Notes: generated by a model from the letters alone, not told the origin. 64,000 bases of DNA from Hyphomicrobiaceae bacterium (GCA_023384095.1 JAHDXT010000002.1:1-64000), one strand, 5' to 3'. Positions 43,081 to 52,548 are shown, counted from the first letter of the stretch. Program-made: numbers and translations.

Positions 43081-43973
43081 GCGCCGCCGTTCCGTCCAGG
43101 GCCGGACCGGATGAGGGCCGGGCGAGCCTTGCGCCCTACCTGCTGAGCCTGCCCGCATTCCTGCTGTTCGTCGGCATCGTTTTCATTCCGATCGTGATGA
43201 CGGTGCTGCTCTCGTTCCACGACTGGGGGCAGTACAAGGGCATCGAGCCGGTCTTCATCCTCAAGAACTGGCGCGAGGTCTGGTCGGACGGCTACTTCCA
43301 CGAGATGTTCGCGCGCACCTTCCGCATCGCGGTCGCGGTGACGCTGCTGTCGGCGGCGCTCGGCGCGCCGGAGGCCTACATCCTGAACCGGATGCGCAGC
43401 CCGTGGCGGGGGATCTTCCTCCTCGTCATCCTCGGGCCGCTGCTGATCTCGGTCGTGGCGCGCACGCTGGGCTGGGCGCTGCTGTTCGGCGGCAACTCGG
43501 GCGTCGTCAACAAGGCGCTGATGAGCCTCGGGGTGATCTCCGGACCGATCCCGTTCATGTTCACGGAGACCGGCGTGATCGTGGCGCTGACCCACGTTCT
43601 GATGCCCTACATGGTGCTGTCGGTATGGGCGGCGCTGCAGCGGCTCGACCCGCAGGTCGAGAATGCCGCGGCGTCTCTCGGCGCGAGCCAGCTCACGATC
43701 CTGCGCCGCATCGTGCTGCCGCAGGTCACCCCCGGCGTCCTGTCCGGGGCGATCATCGTCTTCGCGCTCGCCGCCAGCGCGTTCGCGACGCCGGCCATCA
43801 TCGGCGGAAGGCGCCTCAAGGTCGCTTCGACGCTGGCCTACGACGAGTTCCTCAACACGCTCAACTGGCCGCTCGGGGCGGCGGTCGCCACCCTGCTGCT
43901 GATCGCGCTCATCGTCATCATCGTCGGCAGCAACCGCCTCGTCGAGCGCCGTTACGGGGAGAAGCTCAGATGA
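43077..43973 (+). CDS. ABC transporter permease 1 (PotB type)
   Basis: A 298-aa inner-membrane permease with six predicted spans and the EAA loop ENAAASLGASQLTILRRIVLPQVTPG, which contacts the ATPase. It overlaps the ATPase gene and the second permease gene by 4 nt each. It belongs to the polyamine/iron-type family of permeases. Confidence 0.92.
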   Translation: MSAAVPSRAGPDEGRASLAPYLLSLPAFLLFVGIVFIPIVMTVLLSFHDWGQYKGIEPVFILKNWREVWSDGYFHEMFARTFRIAVAVTLLSAALGAPEAYILNRMRSPWRGIFLLVILGPLLISVVARTLGWALLFGGNSGVVNKALMSLGVISGPIPFMFTETGVIVALTHVLMPYMVLSVWAALQRLDPQVENAAASLGASQLTILRRIVLPQVTPGVLSGAIIVFALAASAFATPAIIGGRRLKVASTLAYDEFLNTLNWPLGAAVATLLLIALIVIIVGSNRLVERRYGEKLR

Positions 43974-44776
43974 GCCGGAACGGGTGGCTGGCGCTCACCT
44001 ACCACGCATTGTTCGTCACCTTCATGGTGGCCCCGATTGCGGTCGTGATCGTGGTCGCGTTCACGCCCGAAGGCTACCTCTCGTTCCCCACCGAGCGGCT
44101 GTCGCTGCGCTGGTTCTACGCCATCGCGGAGTACCCGGAGTTCATCACCGCGTTCTGGCGCAGCGTCTGGCTCGGCGCCGTGTCGTCGGCGATCGCGGTC
44201 GGCTTCTCGGTCCCGGCGGCGCTCGCCATCGCGCGCTACCAGTTCGCCGGCCGCGAGGCCCTGACCGCGCTGCTGATGTCCCCCTTGATGATCCCGCACG
44301 TGGTGCTCGGCATCGCCTTCCTGCGCTTTTTCACCCAGATCGGGATCGGCGGAACCTTCGTCGGCCTCGTCCTGGCTCACATCGTCATCGTGCTGCCGTT
44401 CGCCCTGCGGCTGACGCTGGCCTCGGCGATCGGCTTCGACCGGAGCATCGAGCAGGCGGCCGTCTCGCTCGGCGCCACTGAGACGACGCTGGTGCGCCGC
44501 ATCACGCTGCCGCTCATCCTGCCGGGGCTCGCCAGCGGCTGGGCGCTCGCGTTCATCAACTCGTTCGACGAGGTGACGATGACGGTGTTCGTCGCCGCAC
44601 CGGGCACCGAGACGCTGCCCGTGCGCATGTTCCTCTATATCCAGGACAACATCGATCCGCTGGTGACGTCCGTTTCGGCCTGCGTCGTGGCCTTCACCGT
44701 CGTGGCACTGGTGGCACTCGACTGGATATACGGCCTCGAGCGGCTGCTGGTGGGCCGCGGCAAGGAGGAAAGGTGA
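43970..44776 (+). CDS. ABC transporter permease 2 (PotC type)
   Basis: A 268-aa permease with six spans and the EAA loop EQAAVSLGATETTLVRRITLPLILPG. It pairs with permease 1. Its stop overlaps the following GTG start by 4 nt, so transport and oxidation genes form one translationally linked operon. Confidence 0.92.
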   Translation: MSRNGWLALTYHALFVTFMVAPIAVVIVVAFTPEGYLSFPTERLSLRWFYAIAEYPEFITAFWRSVWLGAVSSAIAVGFSVPAALAIARYQFAGREALTALLMSPLMIPHVVLGIAFLRFFTQIGIGGTFVGLVLAHIVIVLPFALRLTLASAIGFDRSIEQAAVSLGATETTLVRRITLPLILPGLASGWALAFINSFDEVTMTVFVAAPGTETLPVRMFLYIQDNIDPLVTSVSACVVAFTVVALVALDWIYGLERLLVGRGKEER

Positions 44777-45909
44777 GCGTGTTGGCCGCCTCGCAGGAGC
44801 ACGACATCGCGGTCGTCGGCGGCGGTCTCGTCGGTGCGGCCGTGGCCTACGGACTCGCGCGGGCCGGCCAGCGCGTGGCATTGCTCGACGGAGGCGATGC
44901 GGAAGTGCGCGCCTCGCGGGCGAACTTCGCGCTCGTCTGGGTGCAGAGCAAGGGCCTCGGGCTGCCGCAGTACGCGCACTGGACCGTCCGCTCGTCGGAT
45001 GCCTGGGCAGGGTTTGCGGCGCAACTGAAGGAGGAGACCGGCCTCGACGTCGCGTTCGAGCGACCCGGCGGGTTCCAACTGGCGCTGTCGCAGGCGGAGC
45101 TGGAGACGAGGGCTGCCCAGGTCAACCGGTTGCACAACCAGGCCGCGGAGCTTCCCTACCGGACCGAGATTCTGGACCGCGCGGAGATCGAGTCCATGCT
45201 GCCTGGGTTAGGCCCCGACGTGGTGGGCGGCAGCTTTTGCCCCATCGATGGTCATTGCAACTCGCTGCGCCTCTACCGGGCGCTGCACATGGCCGCAAGG
45301 CTGCACGGGGTCCGTTATCTGCCCAGCCACCGGGCCGAAAGGATCGCGTGCGAGCGCGGCGCGTTCCGCCTCGCGACCACGGCCGGTGACGTGCGCGCGG
45401 GCAAGGTCGTGCTGGCGGCGGGCAACGCCAACCTGCACCTCGCGCCGATGGTCGGCCTGGAAGCGCCGATGCGCCCGGAGCGCGGGCAGATCATGGTCAC
45501 CGAGCGGGTCGCGCCGTTCCTGCGCTACCCCGTCGCCACGGTCCGGCAGACGGACGAGGGCACGGTGATGATCGGCGACAGCAAGGAGGAGGGGACCAGC
45601 CCGGATGGACTGACGATGCCCGTCAATGCGGTCATGGCCTCGCGCGCGATGCGCATGTTCCCGGTCCTCGGCCGCCTCAACCTGGTGCGCATGTGGGCGG
45701 GCGTCAGGGTCATGACGGCCGACGGGTTCCCGGTCTACGACCAGTCGGAGACCTGCCCCGGCGCGTTCGTCGTGTGCTGCCATTCGGGAGTGACGCTGGC
45801 CGCCAATCATGCACTGACGCTCGCGCCGATGATCGCCGCAGGCCGGCTCGATGCCGACCTGCTCGGCCCATTCAGTGCACGGAGATTCCATGTTCCGAAG
45901 GCTGCCTGA
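44773..45909 (+). CDS. FAD-dependent oxidoreductase, DAO family
   Basis: A 378-aa flavoprotein: the dinucleotide-binding motif IAVVGGGLVGAAVAYGLARAG at the N-terminus, ATG-like NANLHLAPM region in the middle, and a C-terminal GVTLAANHALTLAP segment, as in the D-amino-acid/sarcosine/opine oxidase family. It starts with GTG after AAGGAGG. It overlaps the next gene by 20 nt. In opine oxidases a subunit of this kind carries the substrate site; the operon has a second such protein at 47607. Confidence 0.85.
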   Translation: MSVLAASQEHDIAVVGGGLVGAAVAYGLARAGQRVALLDGGDAEVRASRANFALVWVQSKGLGLPQYAHWTVRSSDAWAGFAAQLKEETGLDVAFERPGGFQLALSQAELETRAAQVNRLHNQAAELPYRTEILDRAEIESMLPGLGPDVVGGSFCPIDGHCNSLRLYRALHMAARLHGVRYLPSHRAERIACERGAFRLATTAGDVRAGKVVLAAGNANLHLAPMVGLEAPMRPERGQIMVTERVAPFLRYPVATVRQTDEGTVMIGDSKEEGTSPDGLTMPVNAVMASRAMRMFPVLGRLNLVRMWAGVRVMTADGFPVYDQSETCPGAFVVCCHSGVTLAANHALTLAPMIAAGRLDADLLGPFSARRFHVPKAA

Positions 45910-46186
45910 GGCGGCAGGCGCGGCCCTCGCCGTCAGTGTCGACGGGCAGCGGGTCGAGGTCCGGGCCGGCGACACTGTCGCCGCCGCCCTCCTCGCCGCC
46001 GGGTTCGGCCATTGCCGCACGAGCCCGGTCAGCGGCGCCCCGCGCGCGCCCTACTGCATGATGGGCGTGTGCTTCGAGTGCCTCGTCACCGTGGACGGCG
46101 TCGGCAACCGGCAAGGCTGTCTCGTCCCCGTGCGCGAAGGGATGCTCATAGAAACCCAGCGTGGCGAGCGGGAGGTCGGCCGGTGA
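45890..46186 (+). CDS. small [2Fe-2S] subunit (HcnA/opine oxidase type)
   Basis: A 98-aa ferredoxin-like protein. The CMMGVCFECLVTVDG...RQGCL cysteine set (C-X4-C-X2-C and a distal C) is that of the Fer2_4 family, which forms the small subunit of hydrogen cyanide synthase, sarcosine oxidase alpha N-terminus and opine oxidases. The ATG at 45890 follows GGAG; an in-frame ATG at 45851 lies inside the preceding gene. It links electrons between the two flavin subunits. Confidence 0.85.
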   Translation: MFRRLPEAAGAALAVSVDGQRVEVRAGDTVAAALLAAGFGHCRTSPVSGAPRAPYCMMGVCFECLVTVDGVGNRQGCLVPVREGMLIETQRGEREVGR

Positions 46187-47610
46187 CCGGAGCAGCGGCG
46201 CTCGACGACAAGGTTGATGTCGCTGTCATCGGCGCGGGTCCGGCAGGATTGGCTGCCGGCGCGCTGAGCGCGCGGGCTGGCCTCGCAACGGTCGTGCTCG
46301 ACGAGAATCCCGCGCCCGGCGGGCAGATCTACCGCGCGATCACCACGACCCCGGTTCAGCGCAAGGAAATCCTGGGAACGGACTATTGGCACGGCCGCGA
46401 GCTCGTGCGCGAGCTCGAGTCGAGCGGCGCCCGGCTTGCGACCGGCGCAACGGTCTGGAGCATCTCGCGCGATCTCGAGGTCGCCGTCTCCCACGGCGGC
46501 CGGGCGCATCTCCTTCATGCGCGCCGGATCGTCATCGCCACGGGCGCGCTCGAGCGTCCGTTCCCGGTCCCCGGCTGGACGCTTCCCGGAGTCATGACGG
46601 CCGGAGGCGCACAGACGTTGCTGAAGTCATCGGGCCTGGTGCCGGAAGGCCGCGTGGTGCTGGCCGGCACGGGGCCGCTGCTCTGGCTGCTCGCGGCGCA
46701 GCTCCTGCGGGCGGGCGGCGCGATCACCGCCATCCTCGATACGACGCCGCGGCAGAACTATGTGCGGGCGCTGCGCCACGCGCCGGCGTTCGTGCTCTCG
46801 CCCTACCTGATAAAAGGGCTGCGCATGATGGCCGAGGTGCGCCGAAAGGTGCGCGTCATCAGCGGCGTCACCCGGCTCGAGGCCGTCGGCGAGGGCAAGC
46901 TGAAAGAGATCATCTTCGCGACGGGCAATGGCGCCGCGGCCCGCATGGCCGCCGACCTGCTGCTGCTGCACCAGGGCGTCGTGCCGAATGTCAACCTGGC
47001 GATGTCGATCGGCATTGTCCACCGCTGGGACGGGCTGCAGCTCTGCTGGGTCCCCGAAATCGACCGGCACGGCAACAGCTCGGTGCCGGACATCGCCATC
47101 GCCGGCGACGGCGCGGGCATCGGCGGCGCTGTCGCGGCTGCGGAGCGGGGTCGGCTCGCGGCCATCGCTGCTGTCAGGGCGCTGGCGCCGGCGGCGGTGA
47201 GCGGCCTTCCCGCCGAGCAGGCCGTCATGCAGGCGCTGGCGAAGGCGGAGGCAGGCCGCGCGTTCCTCGACACACTCTATCAGCCTTCGGCCGACTTCCG
47301 CATTCCCGCGGGCGACGACACCATCGTCTGCCGCTGCGAGGAGGTGACGGCAGGGCAGATCCGGGCCAACGTCGCGCTCGGCTGCGAGGGGCCGAACCAG
47401 ATGAAGTCCTTCCTGCGCTGCGGGATGGGGCCGTGCCAGGGCCGGCTGTGCGGGCTGACGGTGACCGAGACCATCGCAGCCGCGCGCGGAGTCTCTCCGG
47501 CGCAGGTCGGCTATTACCGCCTGCGCCCGCCGGTGAAGCCGATCCCGCTGGCCGAGGTCGCAGCGATGCCGCAGCCCGAATCGGCAGTCAAGGCGGTCGT
47601 GCGACGATGA
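46183..47610 (+). CDS. NAD(P)/FAD-type oxidoreductase with C-terminal BFD-like Fe-S domain (HcnB/OoxA type)
   Basis: A 475-aa protein: FAD motif VAVIGAGPAGLAAGALSARAG near residue 12, a second nucleotide-binding fold (VVLAGTGPLLWLLAAQL), and a C-terminal cysteine-rich domain CRCEEVT...FLRCGMGPCQGRLCG like bacterioferritin-associated ferredoxin. This is the layout of HcnB and the A subunit of octopine/nopaline oxidases. It starts with GTG at 46183 after GGGAGG, overlapping the [2Fe-2S] gene by 4 nt. Confidence 0.87.
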   Translation: MTGAAALDDKVDVAVIGAGPAGLAAGALSARAGLATVVLDENPAPGGQIYRAITTTPVQRKEILGTDYWHGRELVRELESSGARLATGATVWSISRDLEVAVSHGGRAHLLHARRIVIATGALERPFPVPGWTLPGVMTAGGAQTLLKSSGLVPEGRVVLAGTGPLLWLLAAQLLRAGGAITAILDTTPRQNYVRALRHAPAFVLSPYLIKGLRMMAEVRRKVRVISGVTRLEAVGEGKLKEIIFATGNGAAARMAADLLLLHQGVVPNVNLAMSIGIVHRWDGLQLCWVPEIDRHGNSSVPDIAIAGDGAGIGGAVAAAERGRLAAIAAVRALAPAAVSGLPAEQAVMQALAKAEAGRAFLDTLYQPSADFRIPAGDDTIVCRCEEVTAGQIRANVALGCEGPNQMKSFLRCGMGPCQGRLCGLTVTETIAAARGVSPAQVGYYRLRPPVKPIPLAEVAAMPQPESAVKAVVRR

Positions 47611-48728
47611 GCACCACCGGCGACGCGATCGTCATCGGCGGCGGCATCCACGGCTGCTCGACGGCGCTGCATCTCGCGCTGCGCGGGCTGAAGCCGATCC
47701 TGATCGAGAAGGATCACGCCGGGCGCCACGCCTCTGGCGTCAATGCCGGCGGCGTGCGCCAGCTCGCACGGCATCTCGACGAGGTGCCGCTGTCCGTCGC
47801 CTCGATGGAGCTGTGGGAGCGCATCGCGGATCTCGTCGGCGACGACTGCGGGTTCAAGTCCGAAGGCCAGGTGCTCGTCGCCGAGACCGAGGCCGAGCTC
47901 GAGGGCTTCCGCGACAGGGTCGACGAGCTGCGCCTCAGGGGCTTCACGCAGGAGGAGCTGATCGGCCGCGCCGAGCTGAAGCGCCTCGTTCCTGCCGTGT
48001 CGGACACCTGCCCCGGCGGCATCGTCTCGCGCCGCGACGGCGCCGCCGAGCCGTTCCGCACGACACAAGCTTTCCGACGTAAGGCAGTCGCGCTCGGCGC
48101 CAAGGTATTGGAAGGCATCACCGTCACCGGGCTCGCGCGCAATGGGAGCACATGGCGCATTTCGACATCCGCGGGCACGTCGTATGAGGCGCCCGTGGTG
48201 GTCAACGCCGCGGGAGCCTGGGCCGGGCGCATCGCGGCGATGCTGGGCGAGCCGGTGCCGCTCGAGGTGATTGCGCCGATGCTGATGATCACCTCGCGCA
48301 TGCCGCTCTTCATATCGCCGGTCGTGATCCTGCGCGGCCGCAAGCTCTCCTTCAAGCAGTTCGCCAACGGCACGGCGCTGATCGGCGGCGGCCATCTGGG
48401 GCGCGCGGATCTCGACTCGAACCGGACGGAGCTCGACTTGGCGAAGCTCGCCGAAAGCGCCCGCACGGTCTGGGAGCTGTTCCCGATCATGCGGCAGGCG
48501 ACGATCGTACGCGCCTGGGCCGGCATCGAGGCGCGCATGCCTGACGATATTCCAGTGATCGGCCCGAGCGCGACCTCGGAGGGCATCTATCACCAGTTCG
48601 GGTTCTCGGCGCACGGGTTCCAGCTCGGCCCCGGCGTCGGCGCCCTGATGGCGGAGCTGATCGCCACCGGATCGACCAACCTGCCGATCGCGCCGTTCTC
48701 GATCACGCGCTTCGGAAGCAGCCGCTGA
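47607..48728 (+). CDS. second FAD-dependent oxidoreductase, DAO family (HcnC/OoxB type)
   Basis: A 373-aa flavoprotein: AIVIGGGIHGCSTALHLALRG at the N-terminus and FGFSAHGFQLGPGVGALMAELI at the C-terminus, the flavin-contacting ends of the family. It is coupled to the preceding gene by ATGA. With 45890 and 46183 it completes a three-subunit, membrane-associated amine or opine dehydrogenase set. The substrate cannot be read. Confidence 0.87.
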   Translation: MSTTGDAIVIGGGIHGCSTALHLALRGLKPILIEKDHAGRHASGVNAGGVRQLARHLDEVPLSVASMELWERIADLVGDDCGFKSEGQVLVAETEAELEGFRDRVDELRLRGFTQEELIGRAELKRLVPAVSDTCPGGIVSRRDGAAEPFRTTQAFRRKAVALGAKVLEGITVTGLARNGSTWRISTSAGTSYEAPVVVNAAGAWAGRIAAMLGEPVPLEVIAPMLMITSRMPLFISPVVILRGRKLSFKQFANGTALIGGGHLGRADLDSNRTELDLAKLAESARTVWELFPIMRQATIVRAWAGIEARMPDDIPVIGPSATSEGIYHQFGFSAHGFQLGPGVGALMAELIATGSTNLPIAPFSITRFGSSR

Positions 48729-48759
48729 CCGCCGTCCGCGGTCAGGTCAGGCTGACCTG
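48727..48759. terminator. double inverted repeat between convergent oxidase and acyl-CoA ligase genes
   Basis: GACCGC/GCGGTC (48727-48732, 48738-48743) is followed by a near-continuous palindrome CAGGTCAGGCTGACCTG (48743-48759) across the two stop codons. It is the only DNA between the convergent genes (18 nt) and is a likely bidirectional terminator. Confidence 0.5.
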
Positions 48760-50261
48760 CCGGCGTCCGCCGCCCCGCTCAGCTCGGCGCGCAGCACGCG
48801 TTTCAGGACCTTGCCCGACGGGTTGCGCGGGAGCTGGTCGCGCAGGACGAGCTCCTTCGGCACCTTGAAGCTCGCCAGGTGCTGACGGCAGTGCCGGGCC
48901 AGCGTTTCGAAGTCGAGCGACTGGCCGGCGTTCAGCACGACGACGGCCACCGGCCGCTCGCCCCAGCGCTCGTCCGGCACGCCGACGACGGCCGTCTCGC
49001 GTACCTCGGGCAATTGGTAGATCACGCGCTCGACCTCGGATGAGGCGATGTTCTCGCCCCCCGAGATGATGAGATCCTTCTTGCGGTCCGTCAGGTACAG
49101 GAACCCTTCGGCATCGAGGTGGCCGATGTCGCCGGACCGGAACCAGTCGCCGAAGAACGAGGCGGCAGTCTTGTCCGGGTCCTTCCAGTAGCCGTGCGTG
49201 ACCTTCGGCCCGCGCAAGCAGATCTCGCCGCTTTCCCCGGTCGGCAGGCGGCGGCCGGACTCGTCGCGGATCTCGATCTCGAGATGCGCCAGGGCGCGGC
49301 CCACCGAGCCGATCTTCTCGATCTCCCGGCCGGCCTCCATCAGCGTGTCGCCGCTGCAGGTCTCGGTCAGCCCATACGCATCGATATAGCGTCCGCCCGT
49401 AAAATAGGCCGTGAACGCCCGGATGCGCGGCTCCGGCGTCCTCTCGCCGCCGCCGATCACCCATTGCAGGCTGGTGACGTCGTGCTTGTCGCGCTCGGGG
49501 TGCGCCAGAATGGCGCTCGTCATGACTGGCGCCAGCCAGGCGCACGTCAGCCGCTCGCTCTCGATGGAGCGGATCACGGCGAGCGCATCGAAGTCGCGGT
49601 GCAGGTGCAGCATGCCGCCGACCCAGAGCACTGCCATGCCGGGCAGGTCGAAGGCGCCGACGTGATAGAGCGGCCCGGTGACGAGCAGCCGGTCCTGCGC
49701 GCCGAGCCCCAGGGCGACGACGTGGTCGGCGCATTTCCAGTAGAAGTTGGAGTAGGTGTGCGTCACGCCCTTCGGGCGGTCGGTCGTGCCCGAGGTATAC
49801 ATGAGCCGGAAGAGGTCGTCGGGACCGCGCACGTGCATGGGGGCCGGCGCGGCGTCGCGGGCGAGCCGTGTCGAGTCGGCCTGCGCAGCCTCGTCGACCA
49901 GGATCACCTCGGGCAGCCCGGCGGCGGCCGCCCGCAGCTCCGTGTCGGCGAGGACGAGCCTGGCACCCGAATGCTCGACGATGTAGCGCACCTCCTCGGC
50001 GGCGAGGCGGAAGTTGATCGGCAGGAAGACGGCCCCGATGTGGCTCGTCGCAAACGCGAGCTCGATGAAGGCGAGACTGTTCTTCATGAACACGGCGACG
50101 ATGTCGTCGGGGCCGATGCCGCGCGCCGCCAGCAGGCCGGCCGTGGTCTCGATCCGGGAGAGGAGCTCTGCGTAGCTCACCCGGGCATCGCCATAGACGA
50201 CCGCGGTGCGGCCCGGCGTGCGCGTGGCGTGGAAGCGGATGAAGCTCGTCAGGTTCAGCAT
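48747..50261 (-). CDS. AMP-forming acyl-CoA synthetase
   Basis: A 504-aa adenylate-forming ligase: P-loop MYTSGTTDRPKGVTHT, AYGLTETC, YLTDRKKDLIISGGENI hinge and the catalytic Lys in NPSGKVLKR. It activates a carboxylic acid as its CoA ester. It is the last gene of the operon running down from acoA-like at 55301, 25 nt after the acyl-CoA dehydrogenase. Chain length of the substrate is not evident. Confidence 0.9.
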   Translation of the reverse strand: MLNLTSFIRFHATRTPGRTAVVYGDARVSYAELLSRIETTAGLLAARGIGPDDIVAVFMKNSLAFIELAFATSHIGAVFLPINFRLAAEEVRYIVEHSGARLVLADTELRAAAAGLPEVILVDEAAQADSTRLARDAAPAPMHVRGPDDLFRLMYTSGTTDRPKGVTHTYSNFYWKCADHVVALGLGAQDRLLVTGPLYHVGAFDLPGMAVLWVGGMLHLHRDFDALAVIRSIESERLTCAWLAPVMTSAILAHPERDKHDVTSLQWVIGGGERTPEPRIRAFTAYFTGGRYIDAYGLTETCSGDTLMEAGREIEKIGSVGRALAHLEIEIRDESGRRLPTGESGEICLRGPKVTHGYWKDPDKTAASFFGDWFRSGDIGHLDAEGFLYLTDRKKDLIISGGENIASSEVERVIYQLPEVRETAVVGVPDERWGERPVAVVVLNAGQSLDFETLARHCRQHLASFKVPKELVLRDQLPRNPSGKVLKRVLRAELSGAADAGRSA

Positions 50262-50286
50262 TGCACCGACCCTCCCGTGCGGTGTC

Positions 50287-51459
50287 TCAATAAGATCTCG
50301 GCAACCCGAGATTCTGCCCGGCGATGAAGTTCAGGATCATTTCCTCCGAGATGGGGGCAAAGCGGAACAGGCGCGCATCCCGCCACAGCCGCTCGAGGTG
50401 CATCTCCCGGGAGTAGCCCATTCCGCCCATGGTCTGCATCGCCTGCTCGATGCCGGCCGAGGCCGCCTGCGACGCCAGCAGCTTGGCGACGTTGGCCTCC
50501 GTCCCGTAGGGCTGGCGGCTGTCGAACAGGGCCGCGGCCTTGAAATTCATCAGGCGCGCGCATTCGATCTCGGCCCAGTGCTGCGCCAGCGGGAACTGGA
50601 TGCCCTGATAGCTCGCGATCGGCCGGCCGTCGAACACACGGCGGTTCTTGGCGAACTCGACAGCCAGCCGGATGGCGAGGCTGGCCGCGCCGGCGAGCCC
50701 CGCCGTGGTGGCGATCCGTTCCGTGTTGAGCACGTCGAGCAGCTCGTACCAGCCGTTGTCGAGCGTGCCGACGAGCTCGCTGCCATCGACCAGCACGTCG
50801 TCGAAGAAGACGCTGCATGAGGACAGCGTGTTGGTGCCGAGCTTCTCGATCGGCGCATAGGTGAGGCCCGCGCGCTCGACATCGATGAGGAACATCGACA
50901 GGCCATGCGTCCGCCGTCCCGCCTCCTGGAGCCTGGTGGTGCGGGCGACGACGAGCATCTTCTGCGCCGCATCGACGCCCGTGATCCAGATCTTGCGGCC
51001 GGACAGCCGCCAGCCATTGCCCGAGCGAGCGGCGAACGTCCTGACCTCGAGGCTGTTCGATCCGGCATCGGGCTCCGTCAGGGCCATGCAGCAGTTGATC
51101 TCGCCGGAGATGATCTTCGGCAGAACGTCCCGCTTCATCGCATTGGTGCCGAAGCGCGAGATCGACACCCCGCCGAAGATCGGGTTCATCATGAAGAGCT
51201 GGCCCACGGTGGACCCGCCGCCAGCCGCCGCGAGCTGCTCGATGATGATCGCCATCTCCACCATGCCGAGCCCGCTGCCGCCGTGCGCCTCGGGCAGGGC
51301 GACGCCGCACAGCCCCGCCTCGCAGACCGCTTTCCAGAACTCGGCCGGGAAGGCCTTGCGGGAATCGAGGTCGCGCCAGTAGTCGAGGCCGAAGCGCTCG
51401 CCCACCTTGCGCGCGCTCTCCGCGATCATCTTCTGGTCGTCCGAGAGAGAGAAATCCAT
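50287..51459 (-). CDS. acyl-CoA dehydrogenase
   Basis: A 390-aa FAD enzyme with the family's N-terminal helical domain, MALTEPDAGSNS-type flavin motif (CCMALTEPDAGSN), and the C-terminal GGMGYSREMHLERLWRDARL containing the region of cofactor contact. It forms the 2,3-double bond of an acyl-CoA, which the hydratase at 52549 could hydrate. It starts 17 nt after the E2-like gene. Confidence 0.92.
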   Translation of the reverse strand: MDFSLSDDQKMIAESARKVGERFGLDYWRDLDSRKAFPAEFWKAVCEAGLCGVALPEAHGGSGLGMVEMAIIIEQLAAAGGGSTVGQLFMMNPIFGGVSISRFGTNAMKRDVLPKIISGEINCCMALTEPDAGSNSLEVRTFAARSGNGWRLSGRKIWITGVDAAQKMLVVARTTRLQEAGRRTHGLSMFLIDVERAGLTYAPIEKLGTNTLSSCSVFFDDVLVDGSELVGTLDNGWYELLDVLNTERIATTAGLAGAASLAIRLAVEFAKNRRVFDGRPIASYQGIQFPLAQHWAEIECARLMNFKAAALFDSRQPYGTEANVAKLLASQAASAGIEQAMQTMGGMGYSREMHLERLWRDARLFRFAPISEEMILNFIAGQNLGLPRSY

Positions 51460-51476
51460 TTGCCGGCCCGTTTGGT

Positions 51477-52544
51477 TCAGCTCGCGAGCAACTGCAGCGG
51501 CTCCTCGAGGAGCGCCTTCATGGCTGCAAGGAAGCGGGCGGCGGCGCCATGATCGACCGTGCCCGCATCATAGGAGAGGACGAGACTCAGCTCTCGAGTG
51601 GTCGTCTCGGCGCGGCGGACCGACCCGACGCCGAGCGCCATGCGCCAGCCGGCAGGCGCCGCCGGGGCGAAATGGTGAAGCCCGCCTTCCGCAACGTGGA
51701 TCGCCAAATCGCCGCCGGCTACGTCGGCTGCGCCCTGCACCTCGGCCCGCAGGGCGAGCTTCGCGGCCAGCGAGGACAAACTCTCGCGCCGTCCGGCCTC
51801 GATCGCCGCCGGGTCCGTGCTGTCGCCGTCCGGCAGCTCGAAGCCGAGCGTGACGGAGTCCCGACCGTGCGGCTCGAATGCCCGCAGGCAGGCCAGCGCG
51901 ACGTAGTGCTGGAGCCGGAACTTCCCCTGGCCCGCTCGAGCGAGGCTCGTCTGGATCGCCTGCAGCGCATCCACGTCGACGTCGATGGTGGCAAAAGAAA
52001 GCCTGGCGCCCAGGGTGACCGCGGCGGGCGCTGCGACGAGCGCGACGGGCGAGGGCGCCCGGCGCATCTCGAGCGCCCGCTCGACATCGGCGGCCTTGAT
52101 GCGGCCGCTGGGCCCCGATCCGGCGACGGCGGCGAGATCGAGAGCGGCATCCCGCGCCAGCCTGCGTGCGAACGGCGTGGCGACGATGCGGCTGCCTGAT
52201 CGCGGCACGGACCGGATAGGCTGCGGCAGAGTGGTGACGGCCGCGGCAGGCTCGGCACTGCGGCTCGCCTCGACATGTGATGAAGGCCGCGGCCGGGCTC
52301 CCTCCAGAGCCCATCGCGCAATCGGCGTGCCGACCGGCACCACCACGCCTTCATCGGCCAGAATGTCGAGCAGCCGGCCCGGCGCCGGCGCCTCGACGTC
52401 GTTCGCGATCTTGTCCGTCTCGATCACCACGACGACGTCACCCCTGGCGAAGCGCTCGCCGGCCTTCACCGCCCACTGCGCGACCCGGCCCTCGGTCATG
52501 GTCAGCCCGAGCTTCGGCATCACGAGATCGGCGGCTTCGGTCAT
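51477..52544 (-). CDS. lipoyl-domain E2-like acyltransferase with altered catalytic motif
   Basis: A 355-aa protein of the 2-oxo-acid dehydrogenase E2 family: lipoyl domain (residues 1-80) with the lipoyl-Lys in ETDKIANDV, a peripheral-subunit-binding domain (about 118-155, ATPFARRLARDAALDLAAVAGSGPSGRI), and a catalytic domain (about 175-355). The terminal HxxxDG motif is changed: LSYDAGTVDHG has Ala where the catalytic His should be. It may only carry the lipoyl arm, or use another residue. E1 genes lie nearby at 53354-55301; no E3 gene is in the window. Confidence 0.8.
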   Translation of the reverse strand: MTEAADLVMPKLGLTMTEGRVAQWAVKAGERFARGDVVVVIETDKIANDVEAPAPGRLLDILADEGVVVPVGTPIARWALEGARPRPSSHVEASRSAEPAAAVTTLPQPIRSVPRSGSRIVATPFARRLARDAALDLAAVAGSGPSGRIKAADVERALEMRRAPSPVALVAAPAAVTLGARLSFATIDVDVDALQAIQTSLARAGQGKFRLQHYVALACLRAFEPHGRDSVTLGFELPDGDSTDPAAIEAGRRESLSSLAAKLALRAEVQGAADVAGGDLAIHVAEGGLHHFAPAAPAGWRMALGVGSVRRAETTTRELSLVLSYDAGTVDHGAAARFLAAMKALLEEPLQLLAS

Positions 52545-52548
52545 GGCG

